A stretch of DNA of 64,000 bases from Pseudomaricurvus sp050633365 (GCA_050633365.1 JBOEGJ010000011.1:62001-126000); one strand, 5' to 3'; shown: positions 1 through 9,032, numbered from the stretch's first letter. The notes: a model not told the origin generated them from the letters alone. Program-made: numbers and translations.

Positions 1-153
1 AGCGCAGATTTTTGAGTTCAATCAACGATTCAGTCATTATCTGGCCTGTTCAACATTGGCAAATGTTTCGATTCACTCTGCCGCTATACTTCTATAACCG
101 TCACTGACAATGCCGCAGCGGTGCCAAAAACAGAAATAGCGACGATAAACAGC

Positions 154-181
154 GCCGAAAGTGCTTTAAAACGGCCTTTTT
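154..181 (+). terminator. possible terminator of an upstream gene
   Basis: GCCG (154-157) can pair with CGGC (172-175), and a TTTTT run follows at 177-181. The stem is only four base pairs with a 14-nt loop, so this is weak. It may end a plus-strand gene lying left of the window. The rest of 1-284 shows no convincing gene. Confidence 0.3.
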
Positions 182-284
182 AGTGACGCTGCTGTTAAGT
201 AAAGTTAAGGGAAATCAACACCTTAAGTTGGGGCGGTAGTTTACTGACAAAACCGATAAATTTCATGGGTATTTTACATAGACT

Positions 285-1883
285 ATGGTGATCGACCTTC
301 CAGCTAGTAGCCAAAACGCTCTGCGAGGCAATCAAAACCCCGTGACGCAGCTTAGCGCCCAGCGCCAAGATGCCGTTCAAGCGGCGTTGAAGGCGTTGAA
401 CATCAAATCCGGCGAGACGGTGCAGGCAGTCATCAAATCCATCACGCCAGTCGATAGCCAGCTTAGAGCTCGCCTAATTCAACTGACCAATCCCGTCACC
501 GACGCCTCCGAAGCAGCTGTCGCCAAGAGCACCACCAGCCCTGACAATCCCAATATTGGCGGTAATCGAGCGCTCCCCCAACTCACAGCCCAACTACTTC
601 AAGCCAAGAATCTCAAATTGCTGGAATTGGCCATCGCGGGTAAATCAGTCATCGTATTCAGCGACAAACCGGCGAAAAACGGACAGCAACTCAACATTCA
701 ACTGCACCAGGGCAGCTTTATTGTCGCGCCAGAGTCCAAGCCCAGCACAGCCTACACCAACCACGTAAAATCAGCGCCTAACCCGGTTCAGACTGCGGGT
801 AATACGCGACCACTATCCGATCAACAAAAGTCGGTGATACAAACAGAGCTCAGAAGCCTAATTCCGATCCTCGACCCTAAACACTCGAACAGCCCATTGA
901 GCCAGGCGCTATCGAGCATTGTTGCTCTCAAGGAGTTACTAACTGGCCAAGCACTCGCGCCCGCCGCACAGCAAATTGCGGCATTAAAGACGCTCCCCAG
1001 AACACTGCAAGAAAGCCTGCAACAACTGGCCAATCAGCTCAGAACACCAGAGCAATTGTCGCGGCCACCACTGCTGAAACAAGCGCTGCTAAACAGTGGA
1101 GTGCAGCTGGAAAGCAAACTGCTGACTACCGCAACGCCCGAAAAGCTGCCACAACAAGATCTCAAGGCAGGGCTACTGCACACGCTTGCCGCACTGGCCA
1201 AAACAACGTCGTCGCCGCCACCGCCGCTATCGTCAAGTACTCACTCACCGAGTGTTAATGCCGCAAACTCAAGCTATGGAGGCCCGCCCGGCGCCACAAC
1301 TCAGCCGCCCAACACCTTAATGCTATTACTCCAGCAGTTGACGCTATCGGGCACTCGTCAGCAGAACATCAGCCTGACTGCAGAACAGCTGGTGCCCCAG
1401 CTGCAGCAGCAAATACTGCAGGCCATCAACAAAATGCTCTACTCTCAACTGCAGTCGATCACACGCAGTCAACCGGCCGCAGATGGCCAGGCCAATCAGC
1501 AGATACAGCTGGAAATTCCGATTCGTTACGGGCACGAAGTCCATGCATTGCAAGTACAGCTAGAAGAGGACTGGGAGCAACAACCGCAGGAAGAACACAA
1601 CGGGCCCAATGAGAAAGTAAGAAAATGGTTGGTTAAACTGGCTTTCGACCTCCCCGAGGCCGGTAGCTTGCACGCGCACATCACAGTGATTCAAGACAGC
1701 GTGAGCACGTCTTTATGGGCTGACAACAGCCAGACTTTTGATCAGTTGCAAACCTCGGTGGGGCAGCTCAAGCAGCGTCTCGAAAAAGATGGCTGTACAG
1801 TAAAGAAAATGGAGTGCTTTGCCGGCAAACCCAACGAGGAGACAATTCAATTGGGATACGCACTGGTGGACATCAAAACATGA
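285..1883 (+). CDS. FliK-like hook-length control family protein
   Basis: Encodes 532 residues. The N-terminal three quarters are low-complexity, rich in Gln, Ala, Leu and Pro. The last ~130 residues (from about 400) are a compact domain resembling the FliK C-terminal (Flg_hook) domain, with the run LEIPIRYG followed by amphipathic strands. FliK proteins measure hook length and switch export specificity through the FlhB C-terminal domain. Its last codons overlap (ATGA) the start of a stand-alone FlhB C-terminal-domain gene, so the two are translationally coupled and probably act together. A canonical fliK sits at 42670-44172 in the flagellar operon, so this is a divergent second copy outside it. 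The ATG at 285 has no strong Shine-Dalgarno. The family is fairly sure; the exact role is unknown. Confidence 0.8.
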   Translation: MVIDLPASSQNALRGNQNPVTQLSAQRQDAVQAALKALNIKSGETVQAVIKSITPVDSQLRARLIQLTNPVTDASEAAVAKSTTSPDNPNIGGNRALPQLTAQLLQAKNLKLLELAIAGKSVIVFSDKPAKNGQQLNIQLHQGSFIVAPESKPSTAYTNHVKSAPNPVQTAGNTRPLSDQQKSVIQTELRSLIPILDPKHSNSPLSQALSSIVALKELLTGQALAPAAQQIAALKTLPRTLQESLQQLANQLRTPEQLSRPPLLKQALLNSGVQLESKLLTTATPEKLPQQDLKAGLLHTLAALAKTTSSPPPPLSSSTHSPSVNAANSSYGGPPGATTQPPNTLMLLLQQLTLSGTRQQNISLTAEQLVPQLQQQILQAINKMLYSQLQSITRSQPAADGQANQQIQLEIPIRYGHEVHALQVQLEEDWEQQPQEEHNGPNEKVRKWLVKLAFDLPEAGSLHAHITVIQDSVSTSLWADNSQTFDQLQTSVGQLKQRLEKDGCTVKKMECFAGKPNEETIQLGYALVDIKT

Positions 1884-2221
1884 GCGAGGATTTTTCAGCC
1901 ACCGATTCAAATCAGTCCTCTGCCAACACCAGCAATGAAGGCTTCAGCGATCAGCAACTGCAAAAGGCTGTGGCGCTCTTTTACGACGGAGTTCAAGCAC
2001 CCACGGTCAGCGCCAAGGGGATCGGGGAAGAAGCAGAGGCAATCATGTCCATTGCCCGCCAACACGATATCCCACTGTGTGATAACGCCCCTTTGGTCGA
2101 TCTACTGGTGACCCTAGAACTCGGTGACAACATTCCACCTGCGCTCTATACCGCCATTGCCCACATCATCGCCTTTGCTTATGAACTCCAAGGAAAAACC
2201 CCCAGCGACACGGCAGTTTAA
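1880..2221 (+). CDS. stand-alone FlhB/EscU/YscU C-terminal-domain protein
   Basis: A 113-residue protein starting at an ATG that overlaps the stop of the FliK-like gene. From about residue 30 it aligns with the last part of FlhB: AVALFYDG, an AKG motif, a helix like KIREIANAND, then DNAPLVDLL and the closing helix. The flagellar FlhB in this window (36623-37768) has matching elements after its NPTH cleavage site. This protein has no transmembrane segments and no NPTH, so it corresponds to the cytoplasmic FlhB-CC fragment alone. Such small FlhB2-type proteins are known beside fliK-like genes in gammaproteobacteria and can partly replace FlhB-CC. Reading a real export-switch role into it is inference. 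Confidence 0.85.
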   Translation: MSEDFSATDSNQSSANTSNEGFSDQQLQKAVALFYDGVQAPTVSAKGIGEEAEAIMSIARQHDIPLCDNAPLVDLLVTLELGDNIPPALYTAIAHIIAFAYELQGKTPSDTAV

Positions 2222-2354
2222 TTCGATCTAGCGGCAGGAACATGAAGCATCGACCGGTAAGCAGCGGTATACTTCGCCATCTATGTCGATTGCACTCGCT
2301 CAGTTAGAACCGCTCAATCACGGCCGTTACCGTTAACCAAATTACTCCGACACC

Positions 2355-3284
2355 ATGACCCTTTCAGCTCCTAATCTCACTCCACTGCTAAACCGACTCA
2401 ACACCGAAACCTCTGAAATCGCCCTTGGTTTTATTGGCATGGGGTTAATGGGCATTCCTATGAGCCGGCGACTGCACAGCGCCGGATTTGATCTTCAGAT
2501 TTGGAATCGCGATCAACAAAAATTGGGCAATAGCTTGCTCAATCAACTGACCAAGGCTGAATCACTCCAGGCGCTCTGTAACCATGCCGATGTGATTATG
2601 CTTTGCATCAGCGATACTCTTGCGGTGAAAGATCTGCTGTTTGGCTCAAACGGTATCGCCCCGCTATTAAGACCCGATCAATTGATCATAGATTTTTCGA
2701 GTATTTCCCCCGATAGCACTCGCGAATTTTCGCAGCAATTACTCAATACACGAGGTACCCATTGGGTTGACGCGCCGGTTTCAGGCGGCGTCGCGGGAGC
2801 AGAAAACGGCAATCTCGCCATCATGGCAGGAGGCGACCAACATATTATCGAGGCAGTGACACCGCTGCTTGCGCCACTCGCTCATCGGATCACTCGCATG
2901 GGAGAGGTGGGAAGCGGTCAAGCCACTAAGGTGTGCAATCAAATGCTGGTCAGCTGCAATATCGCGGTCATAGCTGAAGTCTTAGCCATGGCCGAAAAAG
3001 CGGGCGTCGACAGCTCACTTATCCCCACTGCGCTCCAAGGCGGATTCGCCGATTCAATTCCCCTGCAAATTTCTGGGGCACGTATGGCCAATCGAGAACT
3101 CGAAGACATTAAGTGGACCACAAAAACACTGTTGAAAGATTTACAGATGGCGGCGAAGCTTGGCAATAACAGCAATGCACAAACGCCGATGAGCGAACTC
3201 GCCAAATCCATATTGACTGCTCATGCTGATGCAGGGTTTCTCGAATTGGACCCTGCGACTTTGATCAAACGCTATACCGAGTAA
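2355..3284 (+). CDS. glxR: NAD(P)-dependent beta-hydroxyacid dehydrogenase (tartronate semialdehyde reductase type)
   Basis: A 309-residue member of the 3-hydroxyisobutyrate/2-hydroxy-3-oxopropionate reductase family. The nucleotide-binding loop GFIGMG is at residues 25-30. The substrate-binding signature DAPVSGG lies at 139-145, and the catalytic lysine is K192 in GQATKVCNQ. The C-terminal all-helical domain is complete. The next gene encodes hydroxypyruvate isomerase, so the likely substrate is tartronate semialdehyde, reduced to glycerate in glyoxylate or hydroxypyruvate metabolism; this substrate is inferred from context. The first ~22 residues extend beyond the usual family start, and an internal start cannot be excluded. 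Confidence 0.88.
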   Translation: MTLSAPNLTPLLNRLNTETSEIALGFIGMGLMGIPMSRRLHSAGFDLQIWNRDQQKLGNSLLNQLTKAESLQALCNHADVIMLCISDTLAVKDLLFGSNGIAPLLRPDQLIIDFSSISPDSTREFSQQLLNTRGTHWVDAPVSGGVAGAENGNLAIMAGGDQHIIEAVTPLLAPLAHRITRMGEVGSGQATKVCNQMLVSCNIAVIAEVLAMAEKAGVDSSLIPTALQGGFADSIPLQISGARMANRELEDIKWTTKTLLKDLQMAAKLGNNSNAQTPMSELAKSILTAHADAGFLELDPATLIKRYTE

Positions 3285-3395
3285 ACTTCGCCAACTCCAT
3301 GACATCAACTTATATCAGTGGCAAGCCACATCAAGCGAGCAGCTAGAGCGACTGGCGCGACCACAAACTAGCGAACAAAAGCGATAGGCAACAGT

Positions 3396-4187
3396 ATGAA
3401 ACTCTGCGCAAACCTCTCGATGCTTTTCACCGAGCATGCCCTACTTGATCGATTCGACGCGGCGCGAGACTGTGACTTTAGTGCCGTGGAAATACAATTT
3501 CCCTACCAACAGACACTGTCCGAGTTAGTCCGAAAAAAACGTGAAAATGAACTTGAGATTGCCCTCATTAATCTACCGGCAGGCGATTTGATGGAAGGTG
3601 GTTTCGGGCTCGCCAGCCACCCCAAACGCCGAGACGCATTTTTTAGAGCGATTGAGCAAGCGGCGCAGTACGCCGAGGCACTAGATGTCGGTAGAGTAAA
3701 TGTACTTGCCGGTCGTACTGATCCGAGTTTTGCCGAGGAACATCACAGAGATGTGTTTTTAGAAAACCTAAACGACTGCGCCAACCAACTTAAGACACTC
3801 GGCATAAAGACTGTTTTTGAAGCAATCAACACCGTCGACATGCCCGATTTTTTGATCAGCCGCACAGATCAGATGTTACAAGTGATTTCTGACTTGAATC
3901 ATAGTCACGTCGCCATGCAATATGACCTCTATCATATGACAAAAATGCAGCAACCTATTAAAGATCAGCTGCCAGACATTATTCAACACATTGGACATCT
4001 ACAGTTTGCGGATACGCCAAATCGACAACAACCGGGAACCGGAGATTTACCTTTTGAGGAACTCATGAGCCAACTGCAAGGTCTCAACTATCAACAATGG
4101 GTCGGAGCCGAATACCATCCTTCTGATAGCACAGCCGATAGCCTAGAATGGAAAAACTGGTACCAAGAAAATATTTTGGGCCACTGA
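3396..4187 (+). CDS. hyi: hydroxypyruvate isomerase family TIM-barrel protein
   Basis: 263 residues, the usual length for Hyi, with the characteristic start KLCANLSMLFTE. The metal-binding glutamates of the xylose-isomerase-like TIM barrel appear at E142 (FEAINT) and in GAEYHP near the C terminus; PGTGDLPFEEL is another family signature. The enzyme interconverts hydroxypyruvate and tartronate semialdehyde, the substrate of the reductase encoded 111 bp upstream. The two probably form an operon, as in glyoxylate carboligase pathways, although no gcl gene is visible here. Assignment is by motif and neighbourhood. Confidence 0.88.
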   Translation: MKLCANLSMLFTEHALLDRFDAARDCDFSAVEIQFPYQQTLSELVRKKRENELEIALINLPAGDLMEGGFGLASHPKRRDAFFRAIEQAAQYAEALDVGRVNVLAGRTDPSFAEEHHRDVFLENLNDCANQLKTLGIKTVFEAINTVDMPDFLISRTDQMLQVISDLNHSHVAMQYDLYHMTKMQQPIKDQLPDIIQHIGHLQFADTPNRQQPGTGDLPFEELMSQLQGLNYQQWVGAEYHPSDSTADSLEWKNWYQENILGH

Positions 4188-4245
4188 GTGGCTATAGCTC
4201 TCGTATTTGCGATGACTGAATTTTTCGTCGTTTCATTCAAGAGCC

Positions 4246-4289
4246 AAAAGAAAAAGAGAAAGAAAAGAAAGAAAGAAAGGAAAAGAAAG
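4246..4289 (+). repeat. 44-nt pure purine tract, (AAAG)n-like
   Basis: Forty-four consecutive purines made mostly of AAAG and AAAAG units lie between hyi and the sulfurtransferase start. Read through from a GTG at 4188 it would encode a Lys/Arg run, but that looks like translated noncoding DNA. It may be a slippage-prone simple repeat in the 5' leader. Confidence 0.75.
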
Positions 4290-4325
4290 CGCGCCATCCG
4301 AGCACTCACCATAAAGACAAAAAAC

Positions 4326-5183
4326 ATGAACAGCTTAACATTCTCTACCCTCATCATCGACGCTGCGACGCTCGCCCGAAGCCTCAACAATGTGATCGTT
4401 CTGGATTGCCGCTTCTCATTAACCGACGCGGCCGCAGGTCACAGTGATTATCGCCGAGGGCATATCCCCGGCGCTCATTACTGCGATCTCAACAAACACC
4501 TTTCGGGTGAAGTCTCCAGACACGGCGGGCGGCACCCACTGCCCCCCTTCGAACAATTCATACAGCAGTTGCATCGCTGGGGCATCTGTAAAGACTCACA
4601 AGTTGTCGTGTATGACGATCAAAAAATGGCCTTCGCGTCTCGAGCCTGGTGGCTTCTCAACATTGCCGGAATCCGCAAGGTGCAACTGCTCGATGGCGGT
4701 TACCAATCGTGGACTGAAGCGGGATACGCGAAAGATCGTCGCAATAGCGCTGAGAAAACCAGCAAGGATCCTACCCAACCCGCACAGGACTTCGACTTTT
4801 CCAACACAGAAACCTTCGAGACCATCTCTAAGTCCTTAGAGGTGAACACCATGACGCTGATCGACAGCCGAGAAGCCGTCCGCTACCGAGGAGAAGCTGA
4901 ACCCATAGATCCCATCGCTGGACATATTCCCAAGGCGAAAAACTTGCCCTGGAATCAAGTCACCGACGACAAGGGATTTGTTCAAACTGAAAGCTTTCAT
5001 ACACAGCGTTGGAGCCAGATCACAAGTTCGAACAACAAAACCGTGGTTTACTGTGGCTCCGGGGTTACCGCCTGCGTGAATCTTCTTTCCGCAGCCATCG
5101 CAGGCCATCGGGTGTCAATTTACCCCGGCAGCTGGAGCGATTGGATCAGTCATGACACAGCGCCCATCGCTAAGGCCTTGTAA
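4326..5183 (+). CDS. sseA: thiosulfate/3-mercaptopyruvate sulfurtransferase (two rhodanese domains)
   Basis: 285 residues from the ATG at 4326. It has an N-terminal inactive rhodanese domain (about 10-135) and a C-terminal catalytic one (about 165-285). The active-site loop is C243-GSGVTAC, the CG[S/T]GVTA form typical of 3-mercaptopyruvate sulfurtransferases. The enzyme transfers sulfane sulfur from mercaptopyruvate or thiosulfate to thiol acceptors or cyanide. A longer frame opens at a GTG (4188) next to the hyi stop, but its 46 extra residues include a run of lysines and arginines from the purine tract and have no family match, so the ATG is preferred. The Shine-Dalgarno is weak. Confidence 0.9.
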   Translation: MNSLTFSTLIIDAATLARSLNNVIVLDCRFSLTDAAAGHSDYRRGHIPGAHYCDLNKHLSGEVSRHGGRHPLPPFEQFIQQLHRWGICKDSQVVVYDDQKMAFASRAWWLLNIAGIRKVQLLDGGYQSWTEAGYAKDRRNSAEKTSKDPTQPAQDFDFSNTETFETISKSLEVNTMTLIDSREAVRYRGEAEPIDPIAGHIPKAKNLPWNQVTDDKGFVQTESFHTQRWSQITSSNNKTVVYCGSGVTACVNLLSAAIAGHRVSIYPGSWSDWISHDTAPIAKAL

Positions 5184-5345
5184 CTGAAAAAGTAAGGATC
5201 AGTGACCAATGCGTTCAAATTGGCCAATCGATAGGCCTTTCCCGACATGGCATCGTGCGAGCGCTTTCTCTATAGTGTGCCTATCTTCGGCCGATGGTAA
5301 TACCACAAGCCCGAAACACACCCGAGACACATCGCTGAGGTAAAT

Positions 5346-6212
5346 GTGACCAACGCTACAGATCAATTAGCCAATTTGCTCAATACCGAACAACTCGACC
5401 GCCTGCTATTTCGGGGCAATACCCCCTCCGAAAATGAACTGCCTCGTGTATTTGGTGGACAGGTTTTGGCGCAATCGTTGAATTCCGCCATTCGCACAGT
5501 TCCAGAAGATCGCTTTATGCATTCACTGCATGCGTATTTTTTACGTCCTGGTGATATATCGCGTCCTATTATTTTTGAAGTCGACCCCATTCGTGACGGC
5601 GGCTCTTTTACCACCCGTCGAGTGGTTGCGAAGCAAGACGGCAAAGCGATTTTTAATACGTCAATATCATTCAAGCGCCCCGAAAAAGGCTTGGAACATC
5701 AAACCGAATTAGACAACATCCCGGCGCCAGACACTCTCTCTGATGACAGTGAACGTATTCGGGCGTTTATGGCAGATAATCCCGACTATCGTAAACCTCC
5801 CATCGCCGATGCCTTTCAAACCTTTGAGTTTCGCACTAATGGAGATTTGCCGTCATTACGCCGCGAGCCCTCTCAACCAGTGCAGGGCTTTTGGTTTAAA
5901 GCGAGAAACCCCTTAGAGCAATCCTTCCCCATGCATCAGGCTTTTTTGGCCTATGTGTCGGACTTTCGCCTGCTCAGTACTGCGATGATTCCTCACAACC
6001 TGCGATTCAACAATCCCAAATTACAAGTCGCCAGCTTGGATCACAGCCTTTGGGTTCACGGAGAATTTAGCGTCAATGAATGGATTTATTACCAAATGGA
6101 AGGCCCAGTATCCTCAAGCGGATGTGGCTTGAATTTCGGCCGTTTTTACACCGAAGAAGGAAGGTTAGTCGCCTCCACCTCCCAAGAGGGGTTGATGAGA
6201 GTGCGGGACTAG
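5346..6212 (+). CDS. tesB: acyl-CoA thioesterase II
   Basis: 288 residues, matching TesB length and double hot-dog architecture. Signatures include LFRG near residue 22, RVFGGQVLAQ at about 36-45, and a second hot-dog containing ASLDHSLWVHG with its conserved aspartate. TesB hydrolyses medium- and long-chain acyl-CoAs to free fatty acids and CoA. The start is GTG, supported by GAGG at 5337-5340 with a 5-nt gap; the overlapping ATG at 5343 is out of frame and stops at once. The gene ends just before a bidirectional terminator shared with msrA. Confidence 0.93.
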   Translation: MTNATDQLANLLNTEQLDRLLFRGNTPSENELPRVFGGQVLAQSLNSAIRTVPEDRFMHSLHAYFLRPGDISRPIIFEVDPIRDGGSFTTRRVVAKQDGKAIFNTSISFKRPEKGLEHQTELDNIPAPDTLSDDSERIRAFMADNPDYRKPPIADAFQTFEFRTNGDLPSLRREPSQPVQGFWFKARNPLEQSFPMHQAFLAYVSDFRLLSTAMIPHNLRFNNPKLQVASLDHSLWVHGEFSVNEWIYYQMEGPVSSSGCGLNFGRFYTEEGRLVASTSQEGLMRVRD

Positions 6213-6225
6213 ATCGAGATTCAAC

Positions 6226-6254
6226 AAAAAAGGAGCCCCGGAGGCTCCTTTTTT
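6226..6254. terminator. bidirectional rho-independent terminator (tesB / msrA)
   Basis: GGAGCC (6232-6237) pairs with GGCTCC (6243-6248) around a 5-nt loop. It is flanked by six A on the left and six T on the right, so it works on both strands. It lies between the convergent tesB and msrA genes. Confidence 0.92.
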
Positions 6255-6300
6255 GTGTTTACCAAACAACGCCGACGCCCCAATCACCGACTGGCTTTTC

Positions 6301-6948
6301 TCAGCCGATGGAACAGCTGACCCCTGTTCCTCCTAAACCACAATAGCCATTTGGGTTCTTGTGCAGGTATTGCTGATGATAATCTTCGGCGTAGTAAAAT
6401 GTCGTAGCCGCGATAACTTCTGTCGTGATTGCACCGAGACCGCTGGCTTTAAGCGCCAGCTCATACTGCTGCTGGGATTCGAGCGCCAATTGCTTTTGCG
6501 TATCACTGGTGGTGTAAACCCCCGAACGATACTGCGTACCCAAATCATTGCCTTGGCGCATGCCTTGAGTGGGGTTGTGCGCCTCCCAAAAGACTTTTAA
6601 TAATTGTTCGTAACGAATCTGTTGAGGATCAAACACCACCAACACCACCTCGTTGTGTCCCGTGCGTCCACTGCAGACCTCCTCATAGGTAGGGTTTGGA
6701 GTGAATCCGCCGCTATAGCCTGCCGCCGTGGTATAAACTCCAGGCTGTTGCCAAAAGCGTCTTTCTGCCCCCCAAAAACACCCCATCCCAAACACTGCCA
6801 CTTCGAACCTATCATCAAAGGGTCCTTGTAGCGGGCTACCCAAGACCGCATGAGTAGAGGCCACGGCAACAGATTGCTCGCGCCCAGGGAGTGCGTCTTG
6901 CGCAGAGGGCATTTGTTTTTTTTGATCGAGCGCGGATAACAACGACAT
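6301..6948 (-). CDS. msrA: peptide-methionine (S)-S-oxide reductase MsrA
   Basis: 215 residues, close to the 212 of E. coli MsrA. It has the catalytic GCFWG motif with C57, the GYSGG and TPNPTYEEVCSG signatures, and a C-terminal GYCGLGGTG segment containing recycling cysteines. The enzyme reduces the S-epimer of methionine sulfoxide in proteins using thioredoxin. The ATG at 6948 was chosen because MSLL...ADALPGR-like N termini match long-form MsrAs and a GAGG lies upstream; a GTG nine codons further out is unlikely. Convergent with tesB across a shared terminator. Confidence 0.95.
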   Translation of the reverse strand: MSLLSALDQKKQMPSAQDALPGREQSVAVASTHAVLGSPLQGPFDDRFEVAVFGMGCFWGAERRFWQQPGVYTTAAGYSGGFTPNPTYEEVCSGRTGHNEVVLVVFDPQQIRYEQLLKVFWEAHNPTQGMRQGNDLGTQYRSGVYTTSDTQKQLALESQQQYELALKASGLGAITTEVIAATTFYYAEDYHQQYLHKNPNGYCGLGGTGVSCSIG

Positions 6949-7072
6949 GCGAAAGAACCTCGGAGAATTTAACACAGAGGCAGAATTATGACGTTAATTC
7001 CACCGAAAATGAATGCTTTACTGGTTAAATGAGGAAGCACCCAACTCTTACATCATACAAGATGAAGCCTCC

Positions 7073-7393
7073 CTACTCTTTAATATCCAAATAACCTCGC
7101 TGTATAGCCACTTCAATGGATTGTGAACCTTCGGCCAATGCCTTGAAGCGACGTTGCAGCTGCTCCAATTCTGCAATCTCATCCTCCGAGGGAAGTGACT
7201 GCTGTTCTTTATGGCTCTGGGCGATGTCGTAGAGCCGCGAAAGATACACCGCACGAGCGTGGGCCACCATTTGTAGCACTGGCTGTAAGTCCGAAACGCT
7301 CAGGGCTTTAATATGAGGATTAATGATCTCTCGGTTAGTTTCACGCATTAGCTGTTCAAATCGTAATAACAAACGATTAATATCCGCATCCAT
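7073..7393 (-). CDS. conserved-looking hypothetical protein, helical
   Basis: 106 residues, predicted mostly alpha-helical and charged, with no signal peptide or membrane segment. I do not recognise the family. The frame is supported by AGGGG seven bases before the ATG and by position: it diverges from the Ppx/GppA gene 120 bp away. The sequence contains PHIKALSVSDLQPVL and a heptad-like helix, LEQLQRRFKALAE, suggesting a small cytosolic helical bundle or coiled coil. Function unknown. Confidence 0.65.
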   Translation of the reverse strand: MDADINRLLLRFEQLMRETNREIINPHIKALSVSDLQPVLQMVAHARAVYLSRLYDIAQSHKEQQSLPSEDEIAELEQLQRRFKALAEGSQSIEVAIQRGYLDIKE

Positions 7394-7515
7394 AGTCGAA
7401 CCCCTTTGGCGATGGCGTTACACAATTTAGAAGGCCTGCACGATCTGTCTCGCCACTAACGCCAAGCGTTGATTGACGCTCTCGACAAACCCACTTGAGC
7501 CGTAACATCTATCCT

Positions 7516-8457
7516 ATGAGTGTAGATCACCCTATTATTCTCGCCTCTTTAGATCTTGGATCCAACAGCTTCCATCTGCTGATCAGCGAATGGCGGGACG
7601 GGAAACTGCACGAACTCGATCGCCTCAAAGATTTAGTACAGCTAGCGAGAGCCGTCGACGACAAGGGCCAACTCGACGCAGAGGCTATGGAGCGAGCTCT
7701 CACATCGCTCCAACGCTGTCGGAAACGACTAAATCAATACCCCATCACTTATCTGCGAGTCGTAGGTACTCAAATCCTTCGCCAATGCCGAGACTCAGAC
7801 CATTTTTTAACATCCGCCGAATCACTCATTCAGGCCCCTATTGAAATCATCAGCGGCGACGAAGAGGCCTCCTTGGTTTACCTAGGCGTATCAGCAAACC
7901 TCCCCCCACAACAGCGGGCCAAACGCTTACTGGTTCTAGATGTGGGCGGGGCAAGCACCGAACTTATTGTTGCCAGCAACAGCGATATAGACCAAAAAGT
8001 GAGTTTAGAGCTCGGCTGCGTCACTCTAGCCAATCGATACTTTACCTCTCAAACCTACATCCTTGATTCAAGCCTAAAAGAAAGTCATGAATACGCAGCG
8101 CAGATATTTTTGAGCATAAAGAATCGTACTGGCGACAAACCGATCGAACTTGCGGTGGGAGCCTCGGGCACACTTCGGGTCCTGATCGACTTACTGCGCG
8201 ATGAATCCGAGTCGCAAGATTCCAATGTCATCCATCGGCATCAGTTGCAGGCGATGATCGACGCCATGACAAAAACGGGACGCATGGACAATGCAGTACC
8301 GGAGAACCTGCGCTGGGACGTTCTGCCTGCTGGCATTGCCATACTCGCGGCTTTTTTACAGGTGTTCGAGCTCGACAGCATTGAAGTTTCTAAGCACAGC
8401 ATCAAAGAAGGTATGATGCTCAATTGGCTCAATCAACGGGCCAGACACAACAACTAA
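7516..8457 (+). CDS. Ppx/GppA family phosphatase
   Basis: About 313 residues of the ASKHA-fold exopolyphosphatase/pppGpp phosphatase family. The first phosphate loop DLGSNSFHLL is at residues 13-22. The catalytic-glutamate region IISGDEEASLVYLGV is at about 112-126, and the second phosphate loop DVGGAS at about 142-147. It is short, comprising domains I and II only, so it lacks the HD-like C-terminal domain of E. coli Ppx and GppA. Short forms can act on polyphosphate or pppGpp, and the substrate cannot be decided from sequence. The ATG at 7516 was chosen; a TTG at 7495 in the same frame is possible. Confidence 0.88.
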   Translation: MSVDHPIILASLDLGSNSFHLLISEWRDGKLHELDRLKDLVQLARAVDDKGQLDAEAMERALTSLQRCRKRLNQYPITYLRVVGTQILRQCRDSDHFLTSAESLIQAPIEIISGDEEASLVYLGVSANLPPQQRAKRLLVLDVGGASTELIVASNSDIDQKVSLELGCVTLANRYFTSQTYILDSSLKESHEYAAQIFLSIKNRTGDKPIELAVGASGTLRVLIDLLRDESESQDSNVIHRHQLQAMIDAMTKTGRMDNAVPENLRWDVLPAGIAILAAFLQVFELDSIEVSKHSIKEGMMLNWLNQRARHNN

Positions 8458-8482
8458 GACGGCGATTCATACAGGGTTATCC

Positions 8483-8968
8483 ATGAGCGGTTTATTTTCA
8501 GAAGAAGATCTCGAGAGCCATTACTTTTCCCGTTCGAACGGCGACGAGCCACTGGGCACTTACACGCCATTAGCCTTCTTTCTCGACGATCACAACTGGC
8601 CGACGATCGAACACTACTATCAAGCCATGAAGTTTGATGACACCAATCTACAAACGAAGATTCGTCAGGCCTCCAGCCCCAAAAAGGCTCGAAAGCTCGG
8701 CCGAACCCGCCTTAAGAAACGTCGCGCTGACTGGGCGAAAATCAAAACAACCATCATGACACGGGCACTCTACATCCGCTGTAAATCTCATCCTTGCGCA
8801 TGGAAGGCGCTATACGAAACCGACGATCTAACTTTGGTCGAAAACAGCAGTTATGACTATTTCTGGGGCTGCGGCAGAGACAGGCGCGGTGAGAACCACT
8901 ACGGAAAAGCACTAATGAACGTGCGGCAGAAACTGCGAGAAGAAGATCGCCAACAACAGCTGGAATAA
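8483..8968 (+). CDS. NADAR family (YbiA-like) N-glycosidase
   Basis: 161 residues covering a full NADAR domain. Seen are LAFFLDDHNWPTIEHYYQA near residues 28-46, the KARKLGR segment, and the C-terminal block SSYDYFWGCGRDRRG followed by NHYGKALMNVR. Characterised relatives hydrolyse N-glycosidic bonds, either in damaged riboflavin intermediates (YbiA) or in ADP-ribosylated nucleobases. It begins 25 bp after the phosphatase gene with AGGG upstream of the ATG, so it is probably in the same operon. Which reaction it carries out is not resolved. Confidence 0.9.
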   Translation: MSGLFSEEDLESHYFSRSNGDEPLGTYTPLAFFLDDHNWPTIEHYYQAMKFDDTNLQTKIRQASSPKKARKLGRTRLKKRRADWAKIKTTIMTRALYIRCKSHPCAWKALYETDDLTLVENSSYDYFWGCGRDRRGENHYGKALMNVRQKLREEDRQQQLE

Positions 8969-9032
8969 CTCCCTTTTCCTCTGCAGCTTTGAGCAGGCGC
9001 TCTATACTTAAGGTGATTGAGGAGATGTAGCT

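Noticed and set aside
240..259. sigma-28-like -10 (ACCGATAA) before the fliK-like gene
   Set aside because: No -35 element matching TAAAGTTT lies at 11-base spacing; the nearest partial match is nine bases away.
4188..4325. 46-codon N-terminal extension of the sulfurtransferase from a GTG touching the hyi stop
   Set aside because: It translates the purine tract into a poly-basic run with no family counterpart, and no ribosome-binding site precedes it; the ATG at 4326 gives the normal length.
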